64,000 nt of DNA from Aquisediminimonas sp031376385 (lineage in GTDB: Bacteria; Pseudomonadota; Alphaproteobacteria; Sphingomonadales; Sphingomonadaceae), in contig JANMDQ010000003.1 in assembly GCA_031376385.1 (NCBI GenBank), forward strand, positions 82,279 to 146,278. Direction: 5' to 3'. A program made the position numbers and the translations under genes. The notes under the pieces were generated by a model that worked only from the letters and a program-made list of their open reading frames with translations, had not been told where the DNA came from and did not search any database. Shown one piece after another: positions 42,018-52,176 of this stretch; the first letter of the stretch is position 1, and each line of letters begins with the position of its first letter.

Positions 42018-43184
42018 ATGCGAAGGATATTGGGATTGGCGGCGCTGCTGCTGCTCGGTGCGTGCGATAGCCAGACGGTGAAGCTTTATACTGACTTACC
42101 AAAGGATCAAAATGTGCTGTTCTGGACCCAAGATCAACGCGACACAGCATTTCGTCAGATGGAAAAGCTGGTTGATGTGAACCAAATTCCAGCAGGCGGC
42201 ACTGTGCTGGCGCTGCCCCAAGGCGCGCCTATCAAGCTTAGCCTTGATATTGACGCCTATATGAAGTCGCAGCGCAATGCAGGCCTGATCATCATTCAAG
42301 ACGGCAAAATACGGTTTGAAAAATACGCGCTGGATTATGACGCAAAAGGCCGCTGGACGAGCTTTTCCGTCGCCAAATCCTTCACCTCCACCCTGGTCGG
42401 CGCGGCGCTTAAGGATGGTTTCATCAAGTCACTGGAAGACAAGGTTACGGTCTATATTCCTGACCTTAAAGGCTCTGCCTATGATGACGTCTCCGTCCGC
42501 CAGCTGCTCACCATGACATCGGGCGTGGCGTGGAAAGAGGATTATACTGATCCGAAGTCCGATGTGGCCCTGTTCAACACTCACAAGGCCGAACCCGGCA
42601 TCGATGTGACCGTCAGCTACATGCGCAAATTGAAGCGGGAAGCACCTGCGGGGTCCAAATGGGTCTATAAAACCGGCGAGACCAACTTGATCGGCGTTCT
42701 CGTGTCCAGCGCGACGAAGAAGACCCTGTCGGCTTATTTATCCGAAAAGGTGTGGAAGCCATATGGGATGGAGCAGGACGCGATCTGGATGCTCGGAAAT
42801 ACCGGACATGAGATCAGCGGATGCTGCCTGTCTGCAACTCTGCGCGATTATGCGCGGCTGGGCCTGTTCATTTCCGGCGGTGGCATGGTCGGCGGCAAAA
42901 GCATTTTTCCTGACGATTGGCTGGCGCAAGCCACCACAAAGCAAGCCGATATCGAAACGCCGGGCAAGGGGTACGGGTTTCAGTGGTGGACCTATGATGA
43001 CAAGAGCTTCGCCGCCCAAGGAATATTTGGGCAAGGCATCTTCATCGATCCCGCGCGCAAGCTGGTGATTGCCAGCAACGGCAATTGGCCCACCGCCACC
43101 GATGCAGACGGCGTCGGGGCAGAGCGGGAACGGTTTTACAAGGCCGTTCAGGCCGCCATCGATACGGACCAACAGAAATACTGA
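42018..43184 (+). CDS. Serine hydrolase lipoprotein, beta-lactamase class C-like
   Basis: A 388-residue exported protein with a lipobox (LLLLGACDS, Cys16 or so). The beta-lactamase/D-Ala carboxypeptidase fold has its nucleophile in SFSVAKSFTS (SxxK), TMTSGVAWKEDYTDP, and YKTGETN. GTG 42015 is an alternative start; GGAGG lies upstream. It probably acts in the envelope; it need not be a beta-lactamase. Confidence 0.86.
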   Translation: MRRILGLAALLLLGACDSQTVKLYTDLPKDQNVLFWTQDQRDTAFRQMEKLVDVNQIPAGGTVLALPQGAPIKLSLDIDAYMKSQRNAGLIIIQDGKIRFEKYALDYDAKGRWTSFSVAKSFTSTLVGAALKDGFIKSLEDKVTVYIPDLKGSAYDDVSVRQLLTMTSGVAWKEDYTDPKSDVALFNTHKAEPGIDVTVSYMRKLKREAPAGSKWVYKTGETNLIGVLVSSATKKTLSAYLSEKVWKPYGMEQDAIWMLGNTGHEISGCCLSATLRDYARLGLFISGGGMVGGKSIFPDDWLAQATTKQADIETPGKGYGFQWWTYDDKSFAAQGIFGQGIFIDPARKLVIASNGNWPTATDADGVGAERERFYKAVQAAIDTDQQKY

Positions 43185-43262
43185 CGTTACGTTAACCTGA
43201 GTTTTACATCGCCCTTCTATCTACTTGCCTCTGCACATCATTGCAGGGGCAGGGAGACTGTT

Positions 43263-44414
43263 GTGGAAATATGGACAGGCATAGCAAAGGCACAAGCTGC
43301 TTTGCGCCGTCTCATCTTTCCCAACATGCCTGTCTCCATTCAATCGATTTTCAATCAGGCCCAGTTTGATCGCGTTCTCCGCTATGTGCCGATGATCTAT
43401 GCCATTGCGATTTTGAACATGGGCATCATCATCACGGCGTGTGCGCACAGCGGATTGCCCATTCGAGATTATGGATGGATGCCTCTGCTCGTGATGTTGG
43501 CGGCGTTCAGGATGATCGTGTGGCTGAGGCGCGGAAAAACACCGCCCGCAAGCATTGTTGCATCACGGATGGTGGCATCAATGACGCTGATATCAGTGTC
43601 TGCCATGGCCTCAATCAGCGCGTGGACGGTTTGGGCTTACGGAACGGGCCAGCTGGGGGATTCGATCCTGATCCCTATATCACTGACACTTGGTGCGACA
43701 TGCGTTGCGCATTGTCTGGCTCCCCTGCGCGCCGCCGCAATTGGATCATTGCTTGTTACCGTTGTTCCCATCGCTTCGGTCATGATCACTCTCGGTGATT
43801 TTGAGGCGCGCCTGCTGGGCATCTGCATGCTGTCAATTGCGGCCCTGATGATCCGGTTTGTGGCGGAACAATATGATCAGCTGGTGTCATCTCTCATGTT
43901 GGAACAGAAAATCCGGGATCAGGCCAATACGGACGCGCTCACTGGCCTCGCCAATCGCCGGGCCATAATGGACGCGTTGAATGTCGAACTGGCAAGCGGA
44001 AGGCCCTTTGGTGTCGCTTTGCTTGATCTGGATGGGTTTAAGGCCGTGAATGATAAATTCGGGCATCACGCGGGTGATGATCTTCTCTGCCATGTGGCAG
44101 AACGATTGAAGGGTGCTGCGCGCGCAAGTGACGCTGTCGGACGTCTTGGTGGGGACGAATTTATCGTGCTGTTCCGCAATATCCTGTTTGATGAAGAAGT
44201 TCCTGCCCGCGCCACTGCGCTGCTGGCGGGGCTGTGCCGGCCCGCCGAAGTGGCCGGCGCGCAAGTGGCTGTTGCGGCAAGCCTTGGCCACGCCCACTTC
44301 CCCAAAGACGGCGCGACTGTGACTGATTTGCTCATCAAGGCCGATCATGCGCTTTACACCGTCAAACGGCAGGGAAAATTACGCCGCCCAGACCGTGCAC
44401 GAGCTGCGGCTTAG
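43263..44414 (+). CDS. Membrane diguanylate cyclase (GGDEF)
   Basis: A 383-residue protein with a GTG start. Six or so membrane segments fill residues about 35-205; a GGDEF domain (about 220-375) begins with DALTGLANRR and carries an intact RLGGDEFIVLF active site. The inhibitory site RASD lies exactly five residues before GGDEF, so the cyclase is expected to be active and feedback-inhibited by c-di-GMP. What the membrane part senses is unknown. Confidence 0.9.
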   Translation: MEIWTGIAKAQAALRRLIFPNMPVSIQSIFNQAQFDRVLRYVPMIYAIAILNMGIIITACAHSGLPIRDYGWMPLLVMLAAFRMIVWLRRGKTPPASIVASRMVASMTLISVSAMASISAWTVWAYGTGQLGDSILIPISLTLGATCVAHCLAPLRAAAIGSLLVTVVPIASVMITLGDFEARLLGICMLSIAALMIRFVAEQYDQLVSSLMLEQKIRDQANTDALTGLANRRAIMDALNVELASGRPFGVALLDLDGFKAVNDKFGHHAGDDLLCHVAERLKGAARASDAVGRLGGDEFIVLFRNILFDEEVPARATALLAGLCRPAEVAGAQVAVAASLGHAHFPKDGATVTDLLIKADHALYTVKRQGKLRRPDRARAAA

Positions 44415-44447
44415 AGCGGTTCCGCCTTGGATTGGACCAAACCGCTC
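44414..44447 (+). terminator. Hairpin at the end of the diguanylate cyclase gene
   Basis: GAGCGGTT (44414-44421) and AACCGCTC (44440-44447) form an 8-bp perfect stem starting on the stop codon. No T run follows. The 200 bp up to the tRNA hold nothing else I can name. Confidence 0.5.
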
Positions 44448-44651
44448 ACCCTAAGTTTGACGCAGGGTTAGTTGGAATTTTCTCCAGCGGTGAAGCTGAG
44501 CAAGATGATACATCGATTTCGAAGGGGGAGTCTTTGGTATTCACTTAGCAAAGCACCACAGGACACCTTATCTTACCATCCCGCGTGGTTGCTATGTGGT
44601 TGCTAGAACCGCAGCGGCTGTGAGGTAAACTCACCTGAGTCATTGAAACTG

Positions 44652-44727
<76 letters not shown>

Positions 44728-44808
44728 ATATCACCTGATTCGGCAATTGAGCTCGGCGGTTAGCATCGGGGGTGGGGGGATGCAATCTGTTTGGCGCTGG
44801 CGCTGCGG

Positions 44809-45924
44809 TTAACGGAACCGCCCCTTGCTTCTTTGTTCGCGTTCAATGGCCATGATGATGCCGACACAAAGCATGACTGTAAGCATTGCTGTTCCGCCGT
44901 GGCTGACGAGGGGGAGCGGGATGCCGACAACGGGGGCAAGGCCCATAACCATCATCAGGTTTATCGTGAAGTAGAAGAAGATCGTCATCGCCAAGCCAGC
45001 GGCTGTTAGCTTTGCGAATTTTGTCTTGGCGCGGTGAGACACGTCCATGGCCCATCGGATGAAGGCAATGAAGGCAAAGATGATCACCAGTCCGCCTAGA
45101 AGACCCCATTCCTCGGCCATTGTCGCAAAGACGAAATCAGTGTGACCTTCGGGAAGATATTCCAAGTGGCTCTGGCTGCCGTTCAGGAAACCTTTCCCGA
45201 AAATGCCGCCGGACCCTATCGCGATTTTAGACTGGGTGATGTGATAGCCTGCCCCCAAAGGATCACTCTCAGGGTCCATAAAGATCAACACCCGATTGCG
45301 CTGATAGTCATGCAACAGAAAGAAAAAGGCGAGGGGCGCAATGACCGCAATAGCGCCGACGCCTGCGATAAAGAGGCGAAGGGGAAGGCCCGCCAAAAAC
45401 ATGATGCTCAGCCCTCCGGCAACGATCATAAGTGACGTGCCCAAATCGGGTTGCAAAATGACAAGCAGCGCCGGAAATCCAATGGCCACTAACGCAGGCC
45501 AAATCGCGGTCCAGCCCCTGATTTCGCCTGCTGGGAGCAAATCATAAAACCGTGCCAAGGCCAGGATGATCGCGAGTTTCATCAACTCCGATGGCTGGAG
45601 TCGAATGAAGCCGAGGTCGAGCCAGCGCTGACTACCTCCACTAATTCCGCCCAAAAGCTCAACAAAAATGAGAAGGAGCAAGATCACGGCATATAGTGGA
45701 AACGCTATTGTCCGCCAGAAATCTAATGGAATTCGAGACAAGACCAAAGCCAAACCCAAAAATACGGAAAAGCGCAGTAAGTGGGCACCGGCCCAAGGTT
45801 TAAAGCTTCCGCCGGATGCAGAATAAAGGATGATTGAACCAAAACCACCGATCAGCATCAGCAGCAAGATCGGTCGCCATGACAAGTTGGCAATGAAGGG
45901 AGGAATGATTCCATTGCCGCTCAT
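44809..45924 (-). CDS. rodA: SEDS peptidoglycan glycosyltransferase RodA
   Basis: A 371-residue SEDS polymerase of the elongation machinery. About ten membrane helices; typical motifs are QPSELMKLAIILALARFYD, FLQPDLGTS-like LQPDLGTSLMIV, KIAIGSGGIFGKGFLNGSQS and LPLVSHGGTAML. ATG 45924 is set by the 4-bp overlap with mrdA upstream. Last gene of the mreBCD-mrdA-rodA cluster. Confidence 0.95.
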   Translation of the reverse strand: MSGNGIIPPFIANLSWRPILLLMLIGGFGSIILYSASGGSFKPWAGAHLLRFSVFLGLALVLSRIPLDFWRTIAFPLYAVILLLLIFVELLGGISGGSQRWLDLGFIRLQPSELMKLAIILALARFYDLLPAGEIRGWTAIWPALVAIGFPALLVILQPDLGTSLMIVAGGLSIMFLAGLPLRLFIAGVGAIAVIAPLAFFFLLHDYQRNRVLIFMDPESDPLGAGYHITQSKIAIGSGGIFGKGFLNGSQSHLEYLPEGHTDFVFATMAEEWGLLGGLVIIFAFIAFIRWAMDVSHRAKTKFAKLTAAGLAMTIFFYFTINLMMVMGLAPVVGIPLPLVSHGGTAMLTVMLCVGIIMAIEREQRSKGRFR

Positions 45925-47843
45925 GGCTCTGGCTCTCCTTCTGCCACGACAGCCGCTGCAGGAGGCGCTGGGGGTGTAGTAAGGCCAGCAAGCTGTTTCG
46001 CAGTCCGGGTCAAAATGTCGCCACCCCATCCGGCCTCTAGCGACGTGAGCGTCGCCATTGCTTGGGCAGGATCGTAGAGATAGGTCAGAATATCTTTTGC
46101 GACAGGCGCGGCTGCCCGCGCGCCGCCTAGCCCGTGGTCGATTACGACGGCGGCGGCATAACGTGGATCTACTGTCGGCGCGAAGCACACAAACAGCCCG
46201 TGATCCCGGTATTTCCAAGCTCCTGACTGCCCACGTTGGCTGCCTTCGATGCGCCGGACCTGCGCCGTTCCAGTCTTGCCCGCCATTTTGACGTCGGGGA
46301 GATTCAGACGACTGCGTGCACCGGTGCCGCCGCTATTCACAACCATATCCATCCCTTCGCGCGCAACGGCGAGATGTTCTGGCGCAATAGCAAGAGGCTT
46401 TGGCGCTTTGCGTGGTCCTGCAAAGATATTTGGAATCAGCTCTTTTCCCGAGGCTATTCTCGCTGACATAAGTGCCAGTTGGAATGGACTCGCGAGTACA
46501 TAGCCCTGGCCGATGGTGGCATTCAACGTGTCGGCTTGGCTCCATTCCTTTTGGTATTTTTTCATTTTCCAAACGCTGTCGGGCACAGTGCCATAGCGCT
46601 GTGAAGGGAAGGGAAGCTCAAATTCTTGGCCGAGCCCCAACATACGAGCAACAGGCGCAATCTTGTCATAGCCGATGCGGCGGCCCATGGAATAGAAATA
46701 GGTGTTGCAGCTCTTCATGATGGCATTGCGCATGTTCATGGCGCCATGGCGGCCAAGACATTTGAACGTACGATTGCCTAGGGTGAAGCCGCCGTTGCAC
46801 GATACGGTTTCATCTGGATCGACACCATTTTGTAACAGCGCGAGCGCAGCCATTGGCTTCAGCGTCGATCCGGGAGGGTAAAGGCCCTGCAAAACCTTGT
46901 TGAGCATCGGCACATGATCATCGGCCTGCAACATTTTCCATTCCAGCCGCCCGATGCCGTCGGTGAAGCTGTTGGGATCATAGGCGGGCATCGAAGTCAT
47001 CGCTAGGATATCGCCATTGGTGCAATCAAACACGACGACAGAACCCGACTCCGTGCCTAGCCGCCGCGATGCATAGGCCTGCAAACCCGCATCAATCGTG
47101 AGCTTGATCGTTTTACCGCTGACATCAGGCTTTGTCGCAAGGTCCCGGATCAATTTTCCGCGTGCCGAAACTTCCGTTCGTTTTGCGCCTGGTTCCCCGC
47201 GAACAAGCAAATCGACAGCTTTCTCGATCCCGTCTTTACCCACCTTGAAGCCGGGTGTGATCAGCAGTGTTTCCTTGGTTTCTTCATATTGCTTGGCCGA
47301 AGCAGGTCCGACATAGCCGAGCAAATGGGCCACACCTGCGCCTTCTGGATAATAGCGCGCATAGCTTTGCGCTGGGGCCACTCCGAGAAGGTCAGGCGCA
47401 CGGATGCTCACGGCGGCAAAACGGTCCCAATCTAGATTTTCGGCGACGGCGACAGGTTGAAATCCCGCCGCATTTTTCAAATCGTCCCGAATGCGTTCCA
47501 TCTCAGCAGGTTCGAGTTTTAGTATTTTCTGAAGCTCAGTGAGTGTCTCTTCCTTCCGGACTAGCCGGTCAGGAATGATATCCACGCGGAACGTGGTTTT
47601 GTTGAGTGCCAGCGGCTTTCCGCTCCGGTCCACAATCCAGCCCCGACGCGGCGGGATCAGAGTGAGATTGATCCGATTGCTCTCAGATAGCAGTGTATAT
47701 TTCTCATTTTGGGCCACTGACAACCAACCCATGCGGGCGGCAAGGAGGCCCGCTACTGCCAGTTGTGTCGCGGTCAAGAAAAAGGATCGCCTCGAAAAGC
47801 TGAATGCCTGTTGCGCTTCGGTCACGATCCGCGATTTTGGCAT
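45921..47843 (-). CDS. mrdA: Penicillin-binding protein 2
   Basis: A 640-residue class B PBP, the transpeptidase partner of RodA. One N-terminal membrane span, a pedestal domain, then the transpeptidase with PPGSTLKPMA (SxxK), SCNTYF (SxN) and MAGKTGTAQ (KTG). The start overlaps the mreD stop by one base, and the stop overlaps rodA by 4 bp. Confidence 0.96.
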   Translation of the reverse strand: MPKSRIVTEAQQAFSFSRRSFFLTATQLAVAGLLAARMGWLSVAQNEKYTLLSESNRINLTLIPPRRGWIVDRSGKPLALNKTTFRVDIIPDRLVRKEETLTELQKILKLEPAEMERIRDDLKNAAGFQPVAVAENLDWDRFAAVSIRAPDLLGVAPAQSYARYYPEGAGVAHLLGYVGPASAKQYEETKETLLITPGFKVGKDGIEKAVDLLVRGEPGAKRTEVSARGKLIRDLATKPDVSGKTIKLTIDAGLQAYASRRLGTESGSVVVFDCTNGDILAMTSMPAYDPNSFTDGIGRLEWKMLQADDHVPMLNKVLQGLYPPGSTLKPMAALALLQNGVDPDETVSCNGGFTLGNRTFKCLGRHGAMNMRNAIMKSCNTYFYSMGRRIGYDKIAPVARMLGLGQEFELPFPSQRYGTVPDSVWKMKKYQKEWSQADTLNATIGQGYVLASPFQLALMSARIASGKELIPNIFAGPRKAPKPLAIAPEHLAVAREGMDMVVNSGGTGARSRLNLPDVKMAGKTGTAQVRRIEGSQRGQSGAWKYRDHGLFVCFAPTVDPRYAAAVVIDHGLGGARAAAPVAKDILTYLYDPAQAMATLTSLEAGWGGDILTRTAKQLAGLTTPPAPPAAAVVAEGEPEP

Positions 47844-48358
47844 CAGCTGCTCTGCCTAATCCAGTCCAAGCCAGCGCACAGGCGACTGACCATCGGGAAA
47901 AGCAAGAATGAAAGGATGAACTGCGGCCACAAGATGCCAATCGCGCTATCGCCACCGACAAAATTGGCCATGATAAGCTGACCACCAAGTAGCGCCGCTA
48001 TCAGCAGCCCAGCCAAAGCCCAGTCTTGCCAGCTATCACGCCACATCATCCGTCGATCAAACAGATCAAGCGCGAAAAAGGCAAGGGTCCATAGGATCAT
48101 CGCTGATCCCAGGGGCTGGCCGCTCAACATGTCATCAAACGCGCCGAGAGGGATCGCCGCCCAAACCGGCCATAAGGTGCGGTGAAGGAGCCGCCAAGCA
48201 ATCAGCGTCATAAAACCGAACGGAGGTAAAATTGGCAGTGCTGCAATAATCGGAAGGAGCGCAGTGATCGACCCGAGCATGACTGTCAGTACGGGAATGC
48301 CCATCATTCGCGTCTGTGTGGGCGCGCGGCCAATCCGGCGGGTCGGCAGCCGTTCCAT
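47843..48358 (-). CDS. mreD: Rod shape-determining protein MreD
   Basis: A 171-residue inner-membrane protein with five or six helices. Sequence is weakly conserved in the family; position between mreC and mrdA and the LGAFDDMLSGQPLGSAMILW loop support the call. The start and stop both overlap the neighbours by one base. Confidence 0.9.
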   Translation of the reverse strand: MERLPTRRIGRAPTQTRMMGIPVLTVMLGSITALLPIIAALPILPPFGFMTLIAWRLLHRTLWPVWAAIPLGAFDDMLSGQPLGSAMILWTLAFFALDLFDRRMMWRDSWQDWALAGLLIAALLGGQLIMANFVGGDSAIGILWPQFILSFLLFPMVSRLCAGLDWIRQSS

Positions 48359-49242
48359 TATTTATCGTCCGCCGGAGTCTGACTGACGGGCAGCGGGGGT
48401 TCTACCAGATACGGACGTTCAACAATCCCGTAATCAAGTTGCGATGGATGGGCGAGGGGCAGTGCCAGCGTCTTGTCGCGGCTCTGGCGCGTCGCAACGG
48501 CGACTGGAATACCGGGGCGATAGACGCCGCCAATGCCAGACGTAACGAACACATCACCAACTTTGAAGGGGTTTGCTCCTGCAGCAAGGGTTTGCAATTC
48601 CAGCCGCCCGTCGCCGGTTCCAATGGCCAGGGCAGGGGCCCCGTCTCGCGCCCGCTTAACAGGCACACGGTTGTCAGCATCGATAATCATCAGCACCCGT
48701 GATGATCCGCGACCGACCGCCGTAATGCGGCCCACCAGCCCTTCTGGAGACGTAACGGTTTGTCCTATGGCGACCCCGTCCGCAGCGCCAGCGCCAATGA
48801 TGGCGTAGCGCCGCGTGCTGGCCGCGGTCGAACTGACGAGCGGAGCTGTGACAACCGGGCTTTCGATGCGTTCTGCCATGGCGAGCGCGCGCTTCAGCCG
48901 CGCGACTTCTAAAGCGTCGGTTTCACCTTTGATGATCTTCACGCGGGCGTCCGCAAGTTCCTTTGCCATCGCCTTATTCTTGGCCGCTGCGTCCCAATAG
49001 GCGGACACGCTCTCACTGCCTCCGCGCGTCGTCATGACGACGGCATGTCCCGTGCGTGAAATCGGGGCAAACAGATCCGTCAGCGCAGTCTGGATCGCGG
49101 AATAGCCCCGTGGATCAACCCGTGCGGTGATGATCAGGAGCAAACCCAGGATCAGGCCGGCAACAGCCATTACATAGCCCGCAAAGAGGCTCATCTGCGC
49201 CCGTTTCGAAAATCCGGGGCGCCGGGGGGATGGCGGCGCCAT
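48358..49242 (-). CDS. mreC: Rod shape-determining protein MreC
   Basis: A 294-residue bitopic protein: a membrane span (about residues 17-40), a coiled-coil segment (ELADARVKIIKGETDALEVA) and the beta-rich MreC periplasmic domain with IGQTVTSPEGLVGRITAVGR, VLMIIDADNRVPV and FVTSGIGGVYRPGIPVAVA. It organises PBP2 with MreB. Confidence 0.93.
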   Translation of the reverse strand: MAPPSPRRPGFSKRAQMSLFAGYVMAVAGLILGLLLIITARVDPRGYSAIQTALTDLFAPISRTGHAVVMTTRGGSESVSAYWDAAAKNKAMAKELADARVKIIKGETDALEVARLKRALAMAERIESPVVTAPLVSSTAASTRRYAIIGAGAADGVAIGQTVTSPEGLVGRITAVGRGSSRVLMIIDADNRVPVKRARDGAPALAIGTGDGRLELQTLAAGANPFKVGDVFVTSGIGGVYRPGIPVAVATRQSRDKTLALPLAHPSQLDYGIVERPYLVEPPLPVSQTPADDK

Positions 49243-49254
49243 GACAGCCGCCGC

Positions 49255-50307
49255 TTAGGCTGAAATAAGCACGCCCCGGAAGATCGGATCTTCCAGCGCG
49301 CGGCCTGTTCCCAGCGCCACACAGGTCAGCGGATCATCTGCGATGGTCACTGGTAATCCAGTCTCATCACGAAGCACTTCATCAATGCCAGAAAGCAAAG
49401 CACCGCCGCCTGTCAGCACGATTCCCTGTTCCACAATATCTGCCGCCAGTTCAGGCGCAGTATTTTCGAGCGCGATCCGCACACCTTCGACGATGGTGCC
49501 AACGGGTTCAGCCAAAGCCTCCGCAATCTGACCCTGGTTGATCGCGATTTCCTTTGGCACGCCGTTTACCAGATCGCGACCCTTGATGTGAACGGTGATG
49601 CCGACGCCGTCAGCGGGCGCGCGCGCCACACCGACTTGCTGCTTGATCCGCTCTGCGGTTGATTCGCCGATCAGCAGGTTATGATTGCGACGGACGTAGG
49701 AGACGATGGCTTCATCCATTTTGTCCCCGCCAACGCGCACCGAAGTCGTATAGGCAAGTCCGCGCAAGGACAGGATCGCGACTTCGGTCGTGCCGCCACC
49801 AATATCAACCACCATAGATCCGATGGGTTCCGTGACGGGCATATCAGCGCCAATGGCTGCGGCCATCGGTTCGAGGATAAGATGCACTTCACTCGCCCCG
49901 GCGTTGGAAGCAGCATCGCGGATGGCGCGTCGCTCGACCGAGGTGGACCCCGATGGCACGCAAATTACGATTTCAGGAAAGGTAGGAAAACGGCGGGTTC
50001 CGTGCACTTTCTTGATGAAATATTTGATCATTTCTTCCGCAACTTCAATGTCGGCAATCACGCCGTCACGAAGCGGTCGGATGGCTTCGATGTTTCCAGG
50101 CGTTTTGCCCATCATCAACTTGGCGTCGTTGCCCACGGCCTTGACGCGCTTGATGCCATTGATCGTTTCAATCGCAACAACAGAAGGTTCGTTCAAAACG
50201 ATGCCGCGACCGCGCACATAAACGATAGTGTTGGCAGTCCCGAGGTCGATGGCCATGTCATGCGACATGAATTTCATGCTCATCTTCAGCTTTTGCAAAA
50301 GGCTCAT
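49255..50307 (-). CDS. mreB: Rod shape-determining actin MreB
   Basis: A 350-residue bacterial actin. Phosphate 1 loop DLGTANTIVYVRG, phosphate 2 loop DIGGGTTEVAIL, adenosine loop GGGALLSGIDEVL. It directs elongation complexes along the cell circumference. ATG 50307 (MSLLQKLK) is favoured, with ATG 50283 or so a shorter choice. It is the first gene of the minus-strand elongasome cluster and is divergent from mutL. Confidence 0.95.
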   Translation of the reverse strand: MSLLQKLKMSMKFMSHDMAIDLGTANTIVYVRGRGIVLNEPSVVAIETINGIKRVKAVGNDAKLMMGKTPGNIEAIRPLRDGVIADIEVAEEMIKYFIKKVHGTRRFPTFPEIVICVPSGSTSVERRAIRDAASNAGASEVHLILEPMAAAIGADMPVTEPIGSMVVDIGGGTTEVAILSLRGLAYTTSVRVGGDKMDEAIVSYVRRNHNLLIGESTAERIKQQVGVARAPADGVGITVHIKGRDLVNGVPKEIAINQGQIAEALAEPVGTIVEGVRIALENTAPELAADIVEQGIVLTGGGALLSGIDEVLRDETGLPVTIADDPLTCVALGTGRALEDPIFRGVLISA

Positions 50308-50433
50308 TTGGTGGTCATTCCTGACGGTCAAGATTCGATTTTATGCGGGATAGCATTAGAGGCGGGGATAATCCCCCGAAATCTTTCTGCTGATCTATCG
50401 CGGAAGCCAGCCGCTTGGTCTAAGGCTGTTCTT

Positions 50434-52173
50434 ATGTCAATACGCCGCCTGCCAGAACATTTGATCAACCGGATCGCCGCCGGTGAAGTGGTCGAAAGAC
50501 CCGCCAGTGCGTTGAAGGAATTGGTCGAAAATGCAATCGACGCCGGGGCAACCCGGATTGATGTGCGTTTGTCGGCTGGCGGCACCGAATACATCGAAGT
50601 CTCCGATGATGGATGCGGCATGACGCCAGCGGATATGGCCATCGCGCTAGAACGGCATGCGACGTCAAAATTGAGCAGCGACGATATTGAAAATGTCTCC
50701 ACGCTCGGGTTTCGCGGGGAAGCATTGCCATCTATTGCAAGCGTTGCTCGGCTCATCATTGAAAGCCGAGTGCGCGGGGCTGATGGCTGGATGCGCCTGG
50801 TCGATAACGGTGTGGTGGAAGGCGAGGGGCCGGCGGCCCTTCCCCCCGGAACGCGGATTAAAGTCGAGGCACTTTTCGCCAAAGTGCCTGCTCGGCGGAA
50901 ATTTCTCAGGTCTGCTCGTTCAGAATATGCCGCCTGTGTCGATGTTGTAAAGCGGCTGGCGATGGCGCGGGCTGATATTGGCTTTTCGCTTGAACACGAA
51001 GGCCGTCGCTCGATTTCCGTGCCGCCTGGGCAATCCCAACCGGAACGCGTGGCAGCACTGACGGACCGCGAACTTGGTGCCAACAGCGTCGCGGTCGATC
51101 TCGAACGAGAAACTATCAAGCTGGGCGGCGTTGCCAGCTTGCCAACCTTCAACCGGGGTGTCGCTGATCATCAGTTCCTATTCGTGAACGGGCGGCCAGT
51201 GAAGGACAGGCTTTTGATCGGGGCTCTGCGCGGTGCTTATGCTGATTTCCTTGCCAGAGACCGGCATCCTGTCGTCGCACTGTTCCTTGAGCTTCCCAAC
51301 AGCGAAGTTGACGTCAATGTGCATCCTGCAAAGACCGAAGTGCGCTTTCGCGATCCGGCGCTGGTGCGCGGCATGATCGTCAGCGGCCTTCGTTCGGCCT
51401 TGCAAGGGGCCGGTCACAGAAGCGCGCAGTCATCGCAATTTGGAACATCGCCAGCGTGGCAGGTTGAGCCCAGTGCGCTGTCGTCGACATCGACACCAAG
51501 CTTTGCCTTCAATGAACAGCGCCAGTATTTCGCCGCACCACCCCCCATGGCGCGCGCTGAACCCGCTTATGAAGCTGTGCCCGAACCCATCGCCTATCCC
51601 ATGGGGGTTGCCCGAGGTCAGGTGGCCAAGACTTATATCGTCGCCGAGGCTGAAGACGGCTTGGTCATTGTTGATCAACATGCCGCGCATGAACGGCTGG
51701 TCCTTGAACGGATGCGGCGAGCGATGGACGGCGGCACTGTCGCGTCGCAAGCTTTGTTGCTTCCAGAAATCGTCGATCTGGATGAGGCTGCGTGTGACCG
51801 GCTGGAGGCACGATTGGGTGAACTCGCAGAATTTGGCCTAGACCTCGAACGCTTCGGCCCTGCCGCGATGATGGTCAGGGCAATGCCTGCGATGCTCGGT
51901 AATGGTGATGTGCAGGGTCTGGTAAAGGATTTGGCCGACGAGCTTGCTGCGTTCGATCAGGCTTTGTCACTTAAGGAACGGCTTGATGCTGTTGCAGGCA
52001 CTATGGCGTGCCACGGGTCTGTGCGGGCAGGGCGGGTACTTTCAGTTGTAGAAATGAACTCTTTGCTGCGCGAAATGGAGGTGACGCCGCATTCTGGCCA
52101 ATGTAATCATGGACGGCCAACTTGGGTGAAACTAGCGCACAGTGACATTGAGAAGCTGTTCGGGCGGCGGTGA
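50434..52173 (+). CDS. mutL: DNA mismatch repair protein MutL
   Basis: A 579-residue MutL. The GHKL ATPase has ELVENAIDAGATRID, EVSDDGCGM and TLGFRGEALPSIASV. The C-terminal domain has the endonuclease metal motif DQHAAHERLVLE (DQHA-x2-E-x4-E), ACHGSVRAG, and CNHGRPT where most have CPHGRP. An active nicking endonuclease is therefore likely, as expected in bacteria without MutH. Confidence 0.95.
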   Translation: MSIRRLPEHLINRIAAGEVVERPASALKELVENAIDAGATRIDVRLSAGGTEYIEVSDDGCGMTPADMAIALERHATSKLSSDDIENVSTLGFRGEALPSIASVARLIIESRVRGADGWMRLVDNGVVEGEGPAALPPGTRIKVEALFAKVPARRKFLRSARSEYAACVDVVKRLAMARADIGFSLEHEGRRSISVPPGQSQPERVAALTDRELGANSVAVDLERETIKLGGVASLPTFNRGVADHQFLFVNGRPVKDRLLIGALRGAYADFLARDRHPVVALFLELPNSEVDVNVHPAKTEVRFRDPALVRGMIVSGLRSALQGAGHRSAQSSQFGTSPAWQVEPSALSSTSTPSFAFNEQRQYFAAPPPMARAEPAYEAVPEPIAYPMGVARGQVAKTYIVAEAEDGLVIVDQHAAHERLVLERMRRAMDGGTVASQALLLPEIVDLDEAACDRLEARLGELAEFGLDLERFGPAAMMVRAMPAMLGNGDVQGLVKDLADELAAFDQALSLKERLDAVAGTMACHGSVRAGRVLSVVEMNSLLREMEVTPHSGQCNHGRPTWVKLAHSDIEKLFGRR

Positions 52174-52176
52174 GCC

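Noticed and set aside
49681..50433. A 251-codon upstream extension of mutL across mreB
   Set aside because: The added residues are antisense to mreB and show no homology, whereas MSIRRLPEHLINRIAAGEVV at 50434 is the normal MutL start.
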